Assembly (NCBI GenBank): GCA_907163225.1
Contig: OU015322.1
Location: 620,001-684,000, forward strand
Direction: 5' to 3'
Source: an uncultured Rhodocyclaceae bacterium
GTDB lineage: Bacteria > Pseudomonadota > Gammaproteobacteria > Burkholderiales > Rhodocyclaceae
Length of the DNA stretch: 64,000 bases
Part shown: positions 21,850 to 34,039 of the stretch, piece after piece
How positions within the stretch are numbered: the stretch's first letter is position 1
How the letters are laid out: each line of letters starts with the position of its first letter
Notes under the pieces: model-generated
The model's database searches: none
Seen by the model: the letters and a program-made list of their open reading frames with translations, nothing else
What the model was told of the DNA's origin: nothing
Position numbers and translations under genes: made by a program

Positions 21850-22370
21850 CGGCTCCTTGAGTTGCTGACCCAAGTGAAACAGCGAGCTACCGAAGGCCAT
21901 GCCGGCAACCTGATGCGTGGGAATCGACGTCACGCTGACGGCCCGGATCTGCGGGCAACTCGCCACCTTGCCGCTGGCGTATGCCTGGGCACCAAAATCT
22001 CGGTTCTCGGCGCTATCAGGCGCGCGAAAGGTGGTGCCATCCATCGCCCACAGGGAGAGTCCCTTCCACGTATGGCGCTGGGCATCTTGCGCGCACCACG
22101 TGCTTGCCGTCTGATTGAAGAGGCTTTCCGCGGGTCGCTGCCCAGACGTTGCCTGGCTTGCGTGACAGCACTCTTGCTGATGACACGGTTTGTCGCAAAC
22201 GGCAATGCCAGGTCCAGTGTCGCCAGTACTTCGGGCTTGGATTGGTGCCGGAACAACGCCTGCGCTATGACCAGCCACACCACTTGTTCGGCTGGCAATC
22301 TCCGCCGCCGGATTCTGGCCGTACCGCTCGCCCTGAGCGCTTGTTCAATTCATATCAGCAGCCGATGCTC
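21850..22370 (-). pseudogene. Decayed IS4-family transposase
   Basis: Two minus-strand frames together resemble the N-terminal half of IS4-type transposases. One has [31 protein letters not shown] and [17 protein letters not shown] (IS4 N-terminal domain). The other continues with [31 protein letters not shown] and [22 protein letters not shown] frameshift separates them, an upstream stop interrupts the N-terminus, and the catalytic C-terminal half is missing. No terminal repeats were found. It is a dead, truncated remnant. Confidence 0.8.
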
Positions 22371-22493
22371 AGCTAGCCGGTCAAGACCAGGGACTGGCAG
22401 AACATCCGTCGTCGCGCGAAGTTGGCTCGATGCCATCGGGCCAAAAGTTAACCGTGTTCGATAATGTTTACAATACCTTGCACGCAAAATGAA

Positions 22494-22521
22494 ATGCCGT
22501 TCAGACTTGACTGAACGGCAT
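22494..22521 (-). terminator. Hairpin downstream of the phasin gene
   Basis: Perfect 11-bp stem ATGCCGTTCAG / CTGAACGGCAT with a 6-base loop. On the minus strand it is followed by TTCATTTTG, a modest T-run. Together with the hairpin at 22548-22574 it probably ends phasin transcription. Confidence 0.65.
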
Positions 22522-22547
22522 TAACTTGATGAGCAAGGGCTTTTTTC

Positions 22548-22574
22548 GATAGCCGCAGACGGGCTGCGGCTATC
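22548..22574 (-). terminator. Second hairpin after the phasin gene
   Basis: Perfect 11-bp stem GATAGCCGCAG / CTGCGGCTATC with a 5-base loop, 24 bases past the phasin stop. On the minus strand it is followed by As, not Ts, so it may protect the mRNA 3' end rather than terminate. Confidence 0.5.
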
Positions 22575-22597
22575 TCACTGCAAGAAGCAATCTGCGC

Positions 22598-23149
22598 TTA
22601 GGCAGCCTTCTTGGCAGCAGCCTTCGGGGCAGCAACGGCAGCCTTCATCGTGGCGCTGGTAGCGGCAGCAACGCTGGCTTCGGCAACTTCAGCAGCCTGC
22701 TTGGCAGCCTTGTTGAGGCCTTCGTAGGCTTCGTTGGCGGACTTGATCGCGGTCTTGACGGCAGCGACAGCAACTTCGGAACCAGCCGGAGCAGAAGCCA
22801 GGGCCTTTTCGACCAGGCCAGAAACCTGGGCGTTGGTTTCAGCAACCTTGGTTTCGACTTCCTTGGCCAGCTTGTCCTTGGTTTCAGAAGCGATGGCGAT
22901 CACGTTGCGTGAGTATTCCATGCCCTTTTCGATGGACGGGGAAGCCAGTTGCTTTTGCAGGGAAACGAAGGAATTGACATCCTTGGCGCCGAGCAGAGCG
23001 GTGATGTTGGACATGGTGCCTTCGAAAACCGAACGGGCAGCGGCCAGATTCAACAGAGCCAGACGCTCGATGCCATCAAACGTGGTGTTGGCAAAGAACA
23101 GGGCGGAATTGATACCGGACATGGCGAAATCTTGGGGCTTGGTGAACAT
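22598..23149 (-). CDS. phaP: Phasin (polyhydroxyalkanoate granule protein)
   Basis: 183 aa from the ATG at 23149 with AGGAG upstream. Typical phasin features: an amphipathic, Ala-rich helical protein without a signal peptide, with FAMSGINSALFFANTTFDG and IERLALLNLAAARSVFEG near the start and an Ala/Lys-rich tail (AAPKAAAKKAA). It coats PHB granules and controls their size and number. The promoter carries paired operator-like repeats, consistent with repression by a PhaR-type regulator when no polymer is present. Confidence 0.92.
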   Translation of the reverse strand: MFTKPQDFAMSGINSALFFANTTFDGIERLALLNLAAARSVFEGTMSNITALLGAKDVNSFVSLQKQLASPSIEKGMEYSRNVIAIASETKDKLAKEVETKVAETNAQVSGLVEKALASAPAGSEVAVAAVKTAIKSANEAYEGLNKAAKQAAEVAEASVAAATSATMKAAVAAPKAAAKKAA

Positions 23150-23194
23150 GGTTGAATCTCCTGAGGTTGGGTGATGTTGTCGTTGCAGCGTTAT

Positions 23195-23265
23195 GTTGCA
23201 CTGCACCATGACTCAATTCTAGCCGTTGAAATCAGCTTGTCAACCACTTTGTTGCACCGCACCAT
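23195..23265 (-). promoter_or_regulatory. phaP promoter with two operator-like repeats
   Basis: Minus strand: -35 TTGACA (23243-23238), 16-base spacer, -10 TAGAAT (23221-23216). Two near-identical 15-mers flank it: GTTGCACCGCACCAT (plus strand, 23251-23265) just upstream of the -35, and GTTGCACTGCACCAT (23195-23209) at the predicted transcription start. They differ at one position. The arrangement, one site above -35 and one over the start, matches that known for PhaR control of phaP1 in Ralstonia. Confidence 0.75.
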
Positions 23266-23297
23266 TTTTCTTCGAGGAAGCTGTGGCAAATCCCCAA

Positions 23298-24095
23298 CTA
23301 ATCGGCCGAATCGGGGCATAGGCCAAGCCTGTCGAGGATTTCGGACATCGCTTCAGCGGCGCCGAGCGGCAAATAAATATCGACGATGTCACTAAGCTGC
23401 GTCCGTGCCGGATTGATCTCTACGGTCGGAATTCCGCTACATGCCGCCAGCACAACCGGCTGCGTTATGTAGGGAAAAATACTCGACGTACCAATTGTGA
23501 AAACGATATCAAAACCTTCCTCAAAAGCATCGATAAACCGATCCAGTTCCCCTTCAGGCAAGGCTTCGCCGAACAGCACGACCTTTGGCCGCAACACCGC
23601 GCCGCAAACGGGGCACAACGGCGGCATCTCCCGCGCGCCCAGATCGGAGGCCGATTCCTCGTGGCTGCAGGCCGTACAGGCCAATTCCTGTAGGTTGCCG
23701 TGGATTTCAATGACAACCTGGCTACCGGCTTGCCGGTGCAGGCCGTCGACGTTCTGAGTAAACACCATCACCTGATCGAGATTCTGCTCCAGGCAGGCAA
23801 TCGCCAAGTGCGCTGCGTTCGGTTTGGCGCCGCGACAGGTTTTTTCAATCTGGATCAGGTATTTCCAGGTAATGTCCGGTCGCGCGGCAAAGACGTCGCC
23901 AGACAGCGCCTCTTCGATACGCATGCCATCTGCCGTCTCATCGTTGTCGTAGAGACCGCCAACGCCTCGATAAGTCGGCAGGCCGGAATCGGCGGAGATA
24001 CCGGCCCCGGTAATGAACAATGCCCGCCGGGCCTGGCGCAGATGCTGGACTACCGATGCCAGCGATGCTTCAACCGATGCAGAATGTGCCGTCAT
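23298..24095 (-). CDS. Sir2-family NAD-dependent deacylase
   Basis: 265 aa from the ATG at 24095. NAD-binding motif GAGISADSGLPTYRG, active-site region TQNVDGLHRQAG and IHGNLQELACTAC with the catalytic His, zinc ligands CTAC and CPVC, and TIGTSSIFPY for nucleotide binding. It removes acyl groups from lysines using NAD+. GLPTYRG replaces the usual GIPTFRG, a mild variation. Downstream partner not evident. Confidence 0.93.
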   Translation of the reverse strand: MTAHSASVEASLASVVQHLRQARRALFITGAGISADSGLPTYRGVGGLYDNDETADGMRIEEALSGDVFAARPDITWKYLIQIEKTCRGAKPNAAHLAIACLEQNLDQVMVFTQNVDGLHRQAGSQVVIEIHGNLQELACTACSHEESASDLGAREMPPLCPVCGAVLRPKVVLFGEALPEGELDRFIDAFEEGFDIVFTIGTSSIFPYITQPVVLAACSGIPTVEINPARTQLSDIVDIYLPLGAAEAMSEILDRLGLCPDSAD

Positions 24096-24112
24096 CAACG
24101 AAATGGGCGACC

Positions 24113-24511
24113 TTACTGAATCAGGAATTTGGTAAACAGGACGTCCTTGATGCCCGTCTTTTCATCTTCGTGAATGATGTGGTTTGCCAATTCGAGGATT
24201 TCCTCAATCAGTTCCTTTTTGCCATCCAGGGTCCGCATTTTCGCTGCATCCTTGCCGGACAGCAGCAGGATGATTTCATGCTGGATCTTTGGTTTATAGG
24301 AAGCTAGTGAGTGGGCTGCTTCCGGCGTGGCCGTTTCGAAAATCAGGCCAAACTGCAAATAATTTTCCTTGCCAAGATTGACCGTAAAAACTGTCGGCTC
24401 CGGCGCGCCACCGCCACCGTCGCTGGCTTGTACCGACAGCGGCAGCAGCAGGGCCAGCAGCATAAGCAAAGGTGTTACCAGGGCATTGATCATCCGGGGA
24501 GATGCGTTCAT
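24113..24511 (-). CDS. FliL-like protein with signal peptide
   Basis: 132 aa from the ATG at 24511 (AGGA upstream). A hydrophobic N-terminus (LVTPLLMLLALLLPLSVQA) looks like a cleavable signal. The rest is a FliL domain: TVNLGKENYLQFGLIFETA, HEIILLLSGKDAAKMRTLDG and FTKFLIQ. FliL supports stator function at the flagellar motor. It is not next to flagellar genes, lacks the usual longer linker and ends 14 bases before sir2. It may be a paralogue with another role. Confidence 0.82.
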   Translation of the reverse strand: MNASPRMINALVTPLLMLLALLLPLSVQASDGGGGAPEPTVFTVNLGKENYLQFGLIFETATPEAAHSLASYKPKIQHEIILLLSGKDAAKMRTLDGKKELIEEILELANHIIHEDEKTGIKDVLFTKFLIQ

Positions 24512-24747
24512 GACAGTCCTAATCGGTAATTTCTGTTCGAGTGACTCGGGCTTTATACCGCCTGAAAATGAAAAACGCCACCAGAACAACATCGATTTCA
24601 GATCGTCAAACAACACGCAGTGGCGGAATGTCATCCAGAAAGCGGTCGCCCCTCCCCCTGACCGACAGACCAGCGTATATTTCGCCCTCCACCCAAGGCC
24701 ATCCCCAAAATTTTTGGCCCGGCACCGCCCCCACGACCGCGTAAACC

Positions 24748-25836
24748 ATGCCCCTTCCCGTTTTCGACCCCGCCCTCTACCCGGCCCAACTCGCCAGCAA
24801 ACTCGCCCATTTCGAGCAGACCTTTGCCCCGCTCGGCGTAGCCAACACCGTCGCCCATGCCTCGACGCCGCTGCACTACCGCTTGCGCGCCGAATTCCGC
24901 ATGTGGCACGACGGCGACCGCCTCGACTACGCGATGTTCGACCCGGAAGACCCGAAAGTGCCGATCACCCTCGACACCTTCCCACCCGCCACCGAATCCA
25001 TCTGCGCCCTGATGCCGCGCCTGCGCGACTGCCTTGCCGTCAGCCCTACCCTGCGCCGCAGCCTGTTTCAGGCCGATTTTCTCGCCACGCTGAGTGGGGA
25101 CATGCTGGTCACGCTGATTTATCACCGCAACCTCGACGAAGCCTGGGAAACCGCCGCCCGCGAGCTTGCCAGCGAACTCGGCATCCGCATCATCGGCCGC
25201 AGCCGGGGCCAGAAAAAAGTACTCGACCGCGACTGGGTGCTCGAAGAATTCGAGCTCAATGGCCGCCAGCTGCGCTACCAGCAGGTCGAAGGCAGCTTCA
25301 CCCAGCCCAACGGCGGCGTAAACCGCCAGATGCTCGGCTGGGCCTGCCAGCAGGCAGCCGGCATTGGCGGCAATCTGGTCGAGCTTTACTGCGGCAACGG
25401 CAACTTCACCATCGCGCTGGCCCCGCTGTTCGACAAGGTGCTCGCCACCGAAGTCAGCAAATCCTCCGTCCATGCCGCGCAATACAACCTCGCCGCCAAC
25501 AACGTAGAAAACGTCGCCATCGCCCGCATGTCGAGCGAAGAGTTCAGCGATGCCCTGTCCGGCCGCGAAACCTTCACGCGCCTCAAGGACATCGACCTAG
25601 AACCCTTCCGCCACGCCGCGCTCTTCGTCGACCCGCCACGCAGCGGGCTGGACGCCATCACGCTTGAACTGGCCCGTGGCTTCAATCGCATCCTGTACAT
25701 CTCCTGCAACCAGCAGACCCTGTTCGAGAACGTCACCGCCCTGCAGGACACCCACCTGATCGCCGCCTCGGCGGTTTTCGACCAGTTCCCCTACACGCAC
25801 CATCTGGAGTGTGGCCTGCTGCTCACGCGGCGCTAA
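24748..25836 (+). CDS. trmA: tRNA (uracil(54)-C5)-methyltransferase
   Basis: 362 aa. Makes ribothymidine at tRNA position 54. N-terminal family stretch LASKLAHFEQTFAPLGV and LHYRLRAEFRMWHDG, SAM motif VELYCGNGNFTIAL, VDPPRSGLD, and the catalytic cysteine in YISCNQQTLFENV. The last matches SCNPETL in E. coli with QQ replacing PE. Length is as for E. coli TrmA. Confidence 0.95.
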   Translation: MPLPVFDPALYPAQLASKLAHFEQTFAPLGVANTVAHASTPLHYRLRAEFRMWHDGDRLDYAMFDPEDPKVPITLDTFPPATESICALMPRLRDCLAVSPTLRRSLFQADFLATLSGDMLVTLIYHRNLDEAWETAARELASELGIRIIGRSRGQKKVLDRDWVLEEFELNGRQLRYQQVEGSFTQPNGGVNRQMLGWACQQAAGIGGNLVELYCGNGNFTIALAPLFDKVLATEVSKSSVHAAQYNLAANNVENVAIARMSSEEFSDALSGRETFTRLKDIDLEPFRHAALFVDPPRSGLDAITLELARGFNRILYISCNQQTLFENVTALQDTHLIAASAVFDQFPYTHHLECGLLLTRR

Positions 25837-25915
25837 GCGGATTGCAGCCCGCCGCGATCAAAGCGGCGGGTTAAACTCGCTCCTTTGCTGACCACGCGTT
25901 TTCCCCTCCCCGCCC

Positions 25916-27277
25916 ATGACCTTCTCCGCCCTCGGCCTTGCCGAAACGCTGCTCCAATCCCTCAAAACGCTCGGCTACAAGACGCCGACGCCGATTCAGG
26001 AGCAAGCCATTCCCGCCATTCTCGAAGGGCGCGACGTGATGGCCGCTGCCCAGACCGGCACCGGCAAGACCGCCGGCTTCGCCCTGCCCATCCTGCACAG
26101 CCTGGCTACCGATGGCATCAAGGTCGGCAGCAACTCGGTGCGCGCCCTCGTCCTCGTGCCGACGCGCGAACTGGCCGAACAGGTCCACGCCAGCTTCCGC
26201 CAGTACGGCGAACACAGCGGCGTCAGCACCTACGCGGCCTACGGCGGCGTCAGCATCAACCCGCAGATGATGCGCCTGCGCCGTGGCGTCGATGTTCTCG
26301 TCGCCACCCCCGGCCGCCTGCTCGACCTCTACAGCCAGAACGCCCTCAAGCTCAACAAGGTGCAGATTCTCGTCCTCGACGAAGCCGACCGCATGCTCGA
26401 CCTCGGCTTTTCGACCGAGCTCGACGCCGTCTTCGCCGCCCTGCCCAAAAAGCGGCAAACCCTGCTCTTCTCGGCCACCTTCTCCGAAGTCATCCGCAGC
26501 CTGGCGAAGGCCCGCCTGCGCAACCCGCTGACCATCGAAATCAGCCCGCCCAACAGCACCGTCAAGGCCGTCAAACAGTGGATGGTGCCGGTCGACAAAA
26601 AGCGCAAGACCGAACTCTTCCTGTTCATGCGCAAGGACAGGAAATGGGGCCAGGTGCTCGTCTTCGTCAAAACCAAGCGCGGCGCTGACGAACTGGTCAA
26701 AGTACTGCACGCCAAGCGCATCAAGGCCGACGCCATCCACGGCGACAAGCCGCAACCGGCCCGCCTGCGCGCTCTCGAAAGCTTCAAGGCTGGCGAAGTG
26801 CAAATTCTGGTTGCCACCGACGTCGCCGCCCGCGGGCTGGACATCGACGACCTGCCGCAAGTCGTCAACTTCGACCTGCCCATCGTCGCCGAAGACTACA
26901 TCCACCGCATCGGCCGCACCGGCCGCGCCGGCGCCACCGGCGAAGCCATCTCGCTCGTCTGCGCCGACGAAGCCCCGATGCTCGCCGCCATCGAAATACT
27001 GCTCAAGCAAACCCTTAGCCGCGAAGAAGAACCGGGCTTCCAGCCTGACCACCGGGTTCCGCTGACCGGGGCCGCCGCGATTGCCGCGGTTGCCGCCAAG
27101 AAGATCAAAAAACCAAAGGTCGCTGGCGGCCGAAGCGGCAAAAAGACACCCGACAACTGGGTAGGCTTCGACAGCGCCCCGAAACGCCCTGGCGCCCGCC
27201 CCGCAGCCCGTCCAGGCGGAGCTCCACGGTCAACCGGAAAAACTGGCCAAAAGCCAAATAAATCCGGCAGTCGCTAA
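25916..27277 (+). CDS. rhlE: DEAD-box RNA helicase, RhlE type
   Basis: 453 aa. Q-motif (GYKTPTPIQEQAIP), motif I AQTGTGKTAGF, Ia PTRELAEQV, II DEADRMLDLGF, III SAT, and helicase C-domain motifs ATDVAARGLDID and HRIGRTGRAG. A basic low-complexity tail follows. The last ~17 codons (RSTGKTGQKPNKSG) are encoded by copy 2 of the dispersed repeat, so the C-terminus may have been rewritten by it. RhlE proteins remodel RNA in ribosome assembly and cold adaptation. No clear ribosome-binding site before the ATG. Confidence 0.94.
   Translation: MTFSALGLAETLLQSLKTLGYKTPTPIQEQAIPAILEGRDVMAAAQTGTGKTAGFALPILHSLATDGIKVGSNSVRALVLVPTRELAEQVHASFRQYGEHSGVSTYAAYGGVSINPQMMRLRRGVDVLVATPGRLLDLYSQNALKLNKVQILVLDEADRMLDLGFSTELDAVFAALPKKRQTLLFSATFSEVIRSLAKARLRNPLTIEISPPNSTVKAVKQWMVPVDKKRKTELFLFMRKDRKWGQVLVFVKTKRGADELVKVLHAKRIKADAIHGDKPQPARLRALESFKAGEVQILVATDVAARGLDIDDLPQVVNFDLPIVAEDYIHRIGRTGRAGATGEAISLVCADEAPMLAAIEILLKQTLSREEEPGFQPDHRVPLTGAAAIAAVAAKKIKKPKVAGGRSGKKTPDNWVGFDSAPKRPGARPAARPGGAPRSTGKTGQKPNKSGSR
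27224..27256 (+). repeat. Dispersed repeat, copy 2 (within rhlE 3' end)
   Basis: Starts CCACGGTCAACCGGAAAAA and continues CTGGCCAAAAGCC. It lies wholly inside the helicase coding sequence and encodes its penultimate residues; the stop follows 18 bases later. Confidence 0.8.
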
Positions 27278-27385
27278 ACCAAAATCGGGAACCCAAAAGC
27301 GGCCCGCAGGCACTGACGGCGGGGCGTCCAACTTGCGGCGAAGTCAGCGCAACCAGCCCGTGGCGCTGCCTCTAAGCAGCCCGCG

Positions 27386-27769
27386 CTAGCGCCTGCGGTC
27401 AACCCGAAAAATGAGCCGATTTCCATGATTGTCCTCGCCGCTACCGTGGAGGGATCGGCAGGTAATTGCCGACCAGCGCACCGGAATTGTCCGGCCGTCA
27501 GTGCAACGAACGACACCTTTTCCGGCCTCGCCCTCGCAACTGCCCGGCACCGGCGAAATATCCGGCGCGGCGAGTTCTCCATCACATTGCAGGCGGCCAT
27601 CCCGGTCGGCCAGTGCAAAGCGACCGCCGCCGGTCATGTTGCCGGGAAAACCCTTGCCGCGCATCTCTCCCGGCACATCGCTCAGGCTGCCGTGGGCCTG
27701 GTAGCCGATGGCGCAAGCAGCCAGTTGCGTACTGACTAAAACGATCCATAGAAATACAAGTTTGTTCAT
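27386..27769 (-). CDS. Putative lipoprotein, unknown function
   Basis: 127 aa. N-terminal lipoprotein signal (LVFLWIVLVSTQLAAC, lipobox LAAC, lipidated Cys about residue 19). The mature part has several cysteines (LQCDGEL, GSCEGEAG, VVRCTDG, AITCRS), Gly-rich stretches (MTGGGRFALADRDG) and ends FRVDRRR. No family recognised. Its last codons overlap copy 5 of the dispersed repeat in antisense. It is the only gene between rhlE and dapC. Confidence 0.7.
   Translation of the reverse strand: MNKLVFLWIVLVSTQLAACAIGYQAHGSLSDVPGEMRGKGFPGNMTGGGRFALADRDGRLQCDGELAAPDISPVPGSCEGEAGKGVVRCTDGRTIPVRWSAITCRSLHGSGEDNHGNRLIFRVDRRR
27395..27423 (+). repeat. Dispersed repeat, copy 5 (diverged)
   Basis: TGCGGTCAACCCGAAAAA then TGAGCCGATTTCC. 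It keeps the CGGTCAAC...GAAAAA...GCC pattern. It overlaps the 3' end of the lipoprotein gene on the other strand. Confidence 0.6.
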
Positions 27770-27828
27770 AAGGCAGCGAATGCGTTTTCAGGGATAATCG
27801 ACATTTTTACACCCATTCGACGCTCGAC

Positions 27829-29019
27829 GTGAATCCGCACCTCGCCCAACTCCAGCCCTACCCCTTCGAAAAGCTGCGCGCCCTGTTCGCCGGCGTCACC
27901 CCCAACCCGCAATACAAAGAGATCAAGCTATCCATCGGCGAGCCGCAACATCCGACGCCGGCTTTCATCATGGAAGCGCTGGCCAATGGCTTGAAGGGCC
28001 TGGCCAATTACCCGACGACGCAAGGCATCCCGGCGCTGCGGCAGGCCATCGCCAACTGGTGTCAGCGCCGCTACGATCTGGCGCTCAATCCGGAAACCGA
28101 AATCCTGCCGGTCAACGGTTCGCGCGAGGCGCTTTTCTCCTTTGCCCAGACAGTCATTGATCCGAGCCGTGGTCACGTCCCGCTGGTCGTCAGCCCGAAC
28201 CCGTTCTATCAAATTTACGAAGGTGCGGCCTATCTGGCCGGCGCCGAGCCGCGCTTTCTGAACAACCTGCCCGACAACGATTTTGCTTTCGATTACGCCA
28301 GTCTGAGCGAAGAAGAATGGTCCCGAGTGCAGTTGTTCTACGTCTGTTCGCCGGGCAATCCGACCGGCAAGGTGCTGTCGCTGGCCGACTGGAAAACCCT
28401 GTTCGACCTCTCGGACAAATATGGCTTCATCATCGCTTCCGACGAGTGCTACTCGGAAATTTTCTTCGACGAAGCCAACCCGCCTATCGGCGGCCTCCAG
28501 GCGGCCAAGCTCCTCGGCCGTACGAATGAGCGACTGGTCATGTTCTCCAGCCTGTCCAAGCGTTCCAACGTGCCGGGCATGCGCTCGGGCTTCGTGGCCG
28601 GTGACGAAAAGATCCTGAAGAAATTCCTGCTTTACCGCACCTACCATGGCTGCGCCATGGCGCCTCCGGTACAGACCGCATCCGTCGCTGCCTGGAACGA
28701 CGAGGCGCATGTGCTGGACAACCGCAACCAGTACCGCGAGAAGTTTGCTGCCTGCACGCCGCTGATCGCCGAGGTGCTCGGCACCGGCATGCCGGACGCC
28801 AGCTTCTACCTGTGGGCCAAAACTCCCATCGCTGACACCGAGTTCGCCCGCGGTTTGCTCGAACACTATAATGTCGTCGCCCTGCCCGGCAGCTTCCTGG
28901 CCCGCGAAGTTGGCGGCGTCAATCCGGGCGCCAATTTCATTCGTATCGCGCTGGTCGCTTCGCTGGCCGAATGCCTCGACGCCACCCAACGCATCCGTCA
29001 ATTTGCCCAACAACTTTAA
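27829..29019 (+). CDS. dapC: Succinyldiaminopimelate transaminase
   Basis: 396 aa class I/II aminotransferase. PLP lysine in SSLSKRSNVPGMRSGF, VNGSREALFSF, YVCSPGNPTGKVL and SDECYSEIFFDE are typical. DapC transfers an amino group to N-succinyl-2-amino-6-ketopimelate in the lysine/diaminopimelate pathway. Start is a GTG at 27829. It is followed by dapD after 15 bases and precedes dapE, supporting the DapC assignment over other aminotransferases. Confidence 0.93.
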   Translation: MNPHLAQLQPYPFEKLRALFAGVTPNPQYKEIKLSIGEPQHPTPAFIMEALANGLKGLANYPTTQGIPALRQAIANWCQRRYDLALNPETEILPVNGSREALFSFAQTVIDPSRGHVPLVVSPNPFYQIYEGAAYLAGAEPRFLNNLPDNDFAFDYASLSEEEWSRVQLFYVCSPGNPTGKVLSLADWKTLFDLSDKYGFIIASDECYSEIFFDEANPPIGGLQAAKLLGRTNERLVMFSSLSKRSNVPGMRSGFVAGDEKILKKFLLYRTYHGCAMAPPVQTASVAAWNDEAHVLDNRNQYREKFAACTPLIAEVLGTGMPDASFYLWAKTPIADTEFARGLLEHYNVVALPGSFLAREVGGVNPGANFIRIALVASLAECLDATQRIRQFAQQL

Positions 29020-29034
29020 TCAGAGAGAACACCC

Positions 29035-29853
29035 ATGACCCATCCACTGCAAGCCATCATCGAAGAACTCTGGGAACGCCGTACCGAGCTGTCCCCGCAA
29101 TCCCCGACCGACGTCATCGCCGCCATCAACCAGGTGGTCGGCATGCTCGACTCCGGCGCCCTGCGCGTTGCCGAAAAGATCAATGGCGACTGGGTTACCC
29201 ACCAGTGGATCAAGAAGGCCGTCCTGCTCTCCTTCCGCGTCCGCGACAATCGCGTTCAGGAATCCGGCGACGTTCGTTTCTACGACAAAGTCGACACCAA
29301 ATTCGAAGGCTGGACCGAAGAGCAGTTCCGCCAGGGCGGTTTCCGCGTCGTGCCGGGCACTATCGTCCGCAAGGGTTCCTACGTTGCCAAGAATGCCGTT
29401 CTGATGCCGTCGTTTGTGAACATCGGCGCCTACGTCGATGAAGCCACGATGGTCGACACCTGGGTCACGGTCGGTTCCTGCGCCCAGATCGGCAAGAACG
29501 TGCACCTCTCAGGCGGCGTCGGCATTGGCGGCGTGCTTGAGCCGCTGCAGGCCAACCCGACCATCATCGAAGACAACTGCTTCATCGGCGCCCGCTCGGA
29601 GGTCGTCGAAGGCGTCATCATCGGTGAAAACTCCGTGCTGTCGATGGGCGTCTACATCGGCCAGAGCACACCGATCTACGACCGTGAAACCGGCGAAGTC
29701 ACCTACGGCCGCGTGCCCCCGGGTTCCGTCGTGATCAGCGGTACCTTGCCGAAGGCCAATGGCGCCTACAGCCTGTACGCCGCCATCATCGTCAAGAAGG
29801 TCGACGCGCAAACCCGTTCGAAGACCAGCATCAACGAACTGCTGCGCCCGTAA
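29035..29853 (+). CDS. dapD: Tetrahydrodipicolinate N-succinyltransferase
   Basis: 272 aa, the usual length. An N-terminal helical domain is followed by a left-handed beta-helix of hexapeptide repeats ([51 protein letters not shown]). Uses succinyl-CoA in diaminopimelate synthesis. SD AGAGAG precedes the ATG. Confidence 0.97.
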   Translation: MTHPLQAIIEELWERRTELSPQSPTDVIAAINQVVGMLDSGALRVAEKINGDWVTHQWIKKAVLLSFRVRDNRVQESGDVRFYDKVDTKFEGWTEEQFRQGGFRVVPGTIVRKGSYVAKNAVLMPSFVNIGAYVDEATMVDTWVTVGSCAQIGKNVHLSGGVGIGGVLEPLQANPTIIEDNCFIGARSEVVEGVIIGENSVLSMGVYIGQSTPIYDRETGEVTYGRVPPGSVVISGTLPKANGAYSLYAAIIVKKVDAQTRSKTSINELLRP

Positions 29854-29878
29854 GTCAAACCACCACGAAGGTCTTGTC

Positions 29879-33088
<3,210 letters not shown>

Positions 33089-33092
<4 letters not shown>

Positions 33093-33958
33093 CCAAGCTG
33101 TTTGAAATACCCAGCCCGTTTGAAGTCGAAACGGGCACCGTGCTCATGCACGAACCGTCATGGGCGCGCGAAGGCGAACTGCGCGCCCAGCTGCTCGACG
33201 AAAGCTACCCCAAGCCTTTCGTCATCGACGACGGCAAATCGCGTTTCCTCTATTTCAATGTGCGCCTGATGCAGAGCGAAATGTCGCTCAAGGCTCCGCA
33301 CGATCTGGCCATCCGCTACACGCAGAAAATGATGGCCTTCCTGCTCTTCCAGCCACGCCCGAAGCGCATCGTGCTGATCGGCCTCGGCGGCGGCTCGCTG
33401 ATCAAGTTCTGCTACCAGCGCATGCCGGGCACGCAATTGACGGCCGTCGAACTCGACCCCAACGTCATCGCCTTCCGCGACACCTTCCTGCTACCACCGG
33501 ACGATGATCGCCTGCAGGTTCTCGAAGCCGACGGTGCCGAATTCCTTGAAAAGACCGAGAAAGGCATCGACGCCCTGCTCGTCGACGCCTTCGACAAGAC
33601 CGGCTTCGCGCCCAGCCTGGCTAACCGCGAATTCTTCGACAACGCCTGGGCCAAGCTCTCCGGCAACGGCGTGCTGGTCATCAATCTGGCAGGCGAAAAG
33701 GAAACCTACGCCGGCCTGATCGGCGAGGCCATGCACGTTTTCGACGACCAGGTCATCGTGATTTCGGTGCCGGACGATGGCAACCACGTGCTCTACGCTT
33801 TCAAGGAACGCCATTTCGAGCCGCGCTGGCGCTGGCTGCACAACTACGCCAAGGAGTTACGCGCCAAGTTCGGCCTCGACTTCCCGGCCTTCGTGCAAAA
33901 GATGGAACGCTCGACCAAACTCGGCCTGGCCCGGCGCGAGGCGATTCGGGGCCGCTAG
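33089..33958 (+). CDS. Spermidine synthase-like methyltransferase-fold protein
   Basis: 289 aa from a TTG that overlaps the prmB stop; a later internal ATG in LMHEPSWA is an alternative. Rossmann core: IVLIGLGGGSLIKFCYQRMP, LTAVELDPNVIAF, LEADGAEFLEK and LLVDAFDKTG. This resembles the polyamine synthase fold, but the N-terminal domain of true SpeE is reduced, so substrate is uncertain. Last gene of the dapE-prmB group; the dispersed repeat starts 18 bases after its stop. Confidence 0.8.
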
Positions 33959-33975
33959 CCAGCTTTTTGCAACTT

Positions 33976-34010
33976 CCACGGTCAACCGGAAAAAACAGCC
34001 AAAATTGAAA
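33976..34010 (+). repeat. Dispersed repeat, copy 3
   Basis: Starts CCACGGTCAACCGGAAAAA and continues AACAGCCAAAATTGAAA. It lies in the 81-base gap between two convergent genes; a weak GCCA...TGGC pairing follows. Confidence 0.8.
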
Positions 34011-34039
34011 TAGTCTGGCCGCGCCTCCCGAGGCGGGAA

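Noticed and set aside
21655-22597. A working transposon between pqqE and phaP
   Set aside because: The transposase is frameshifted and lacks its catalytic half, and no terminal repeats were found.
25871-27052. 393-codon minus-strand frame opposite rhlE
   Set aside because: All DEAD-box motifs are on the plus strand; the antisense product is a Gly/Asp/Val-rich shadow.
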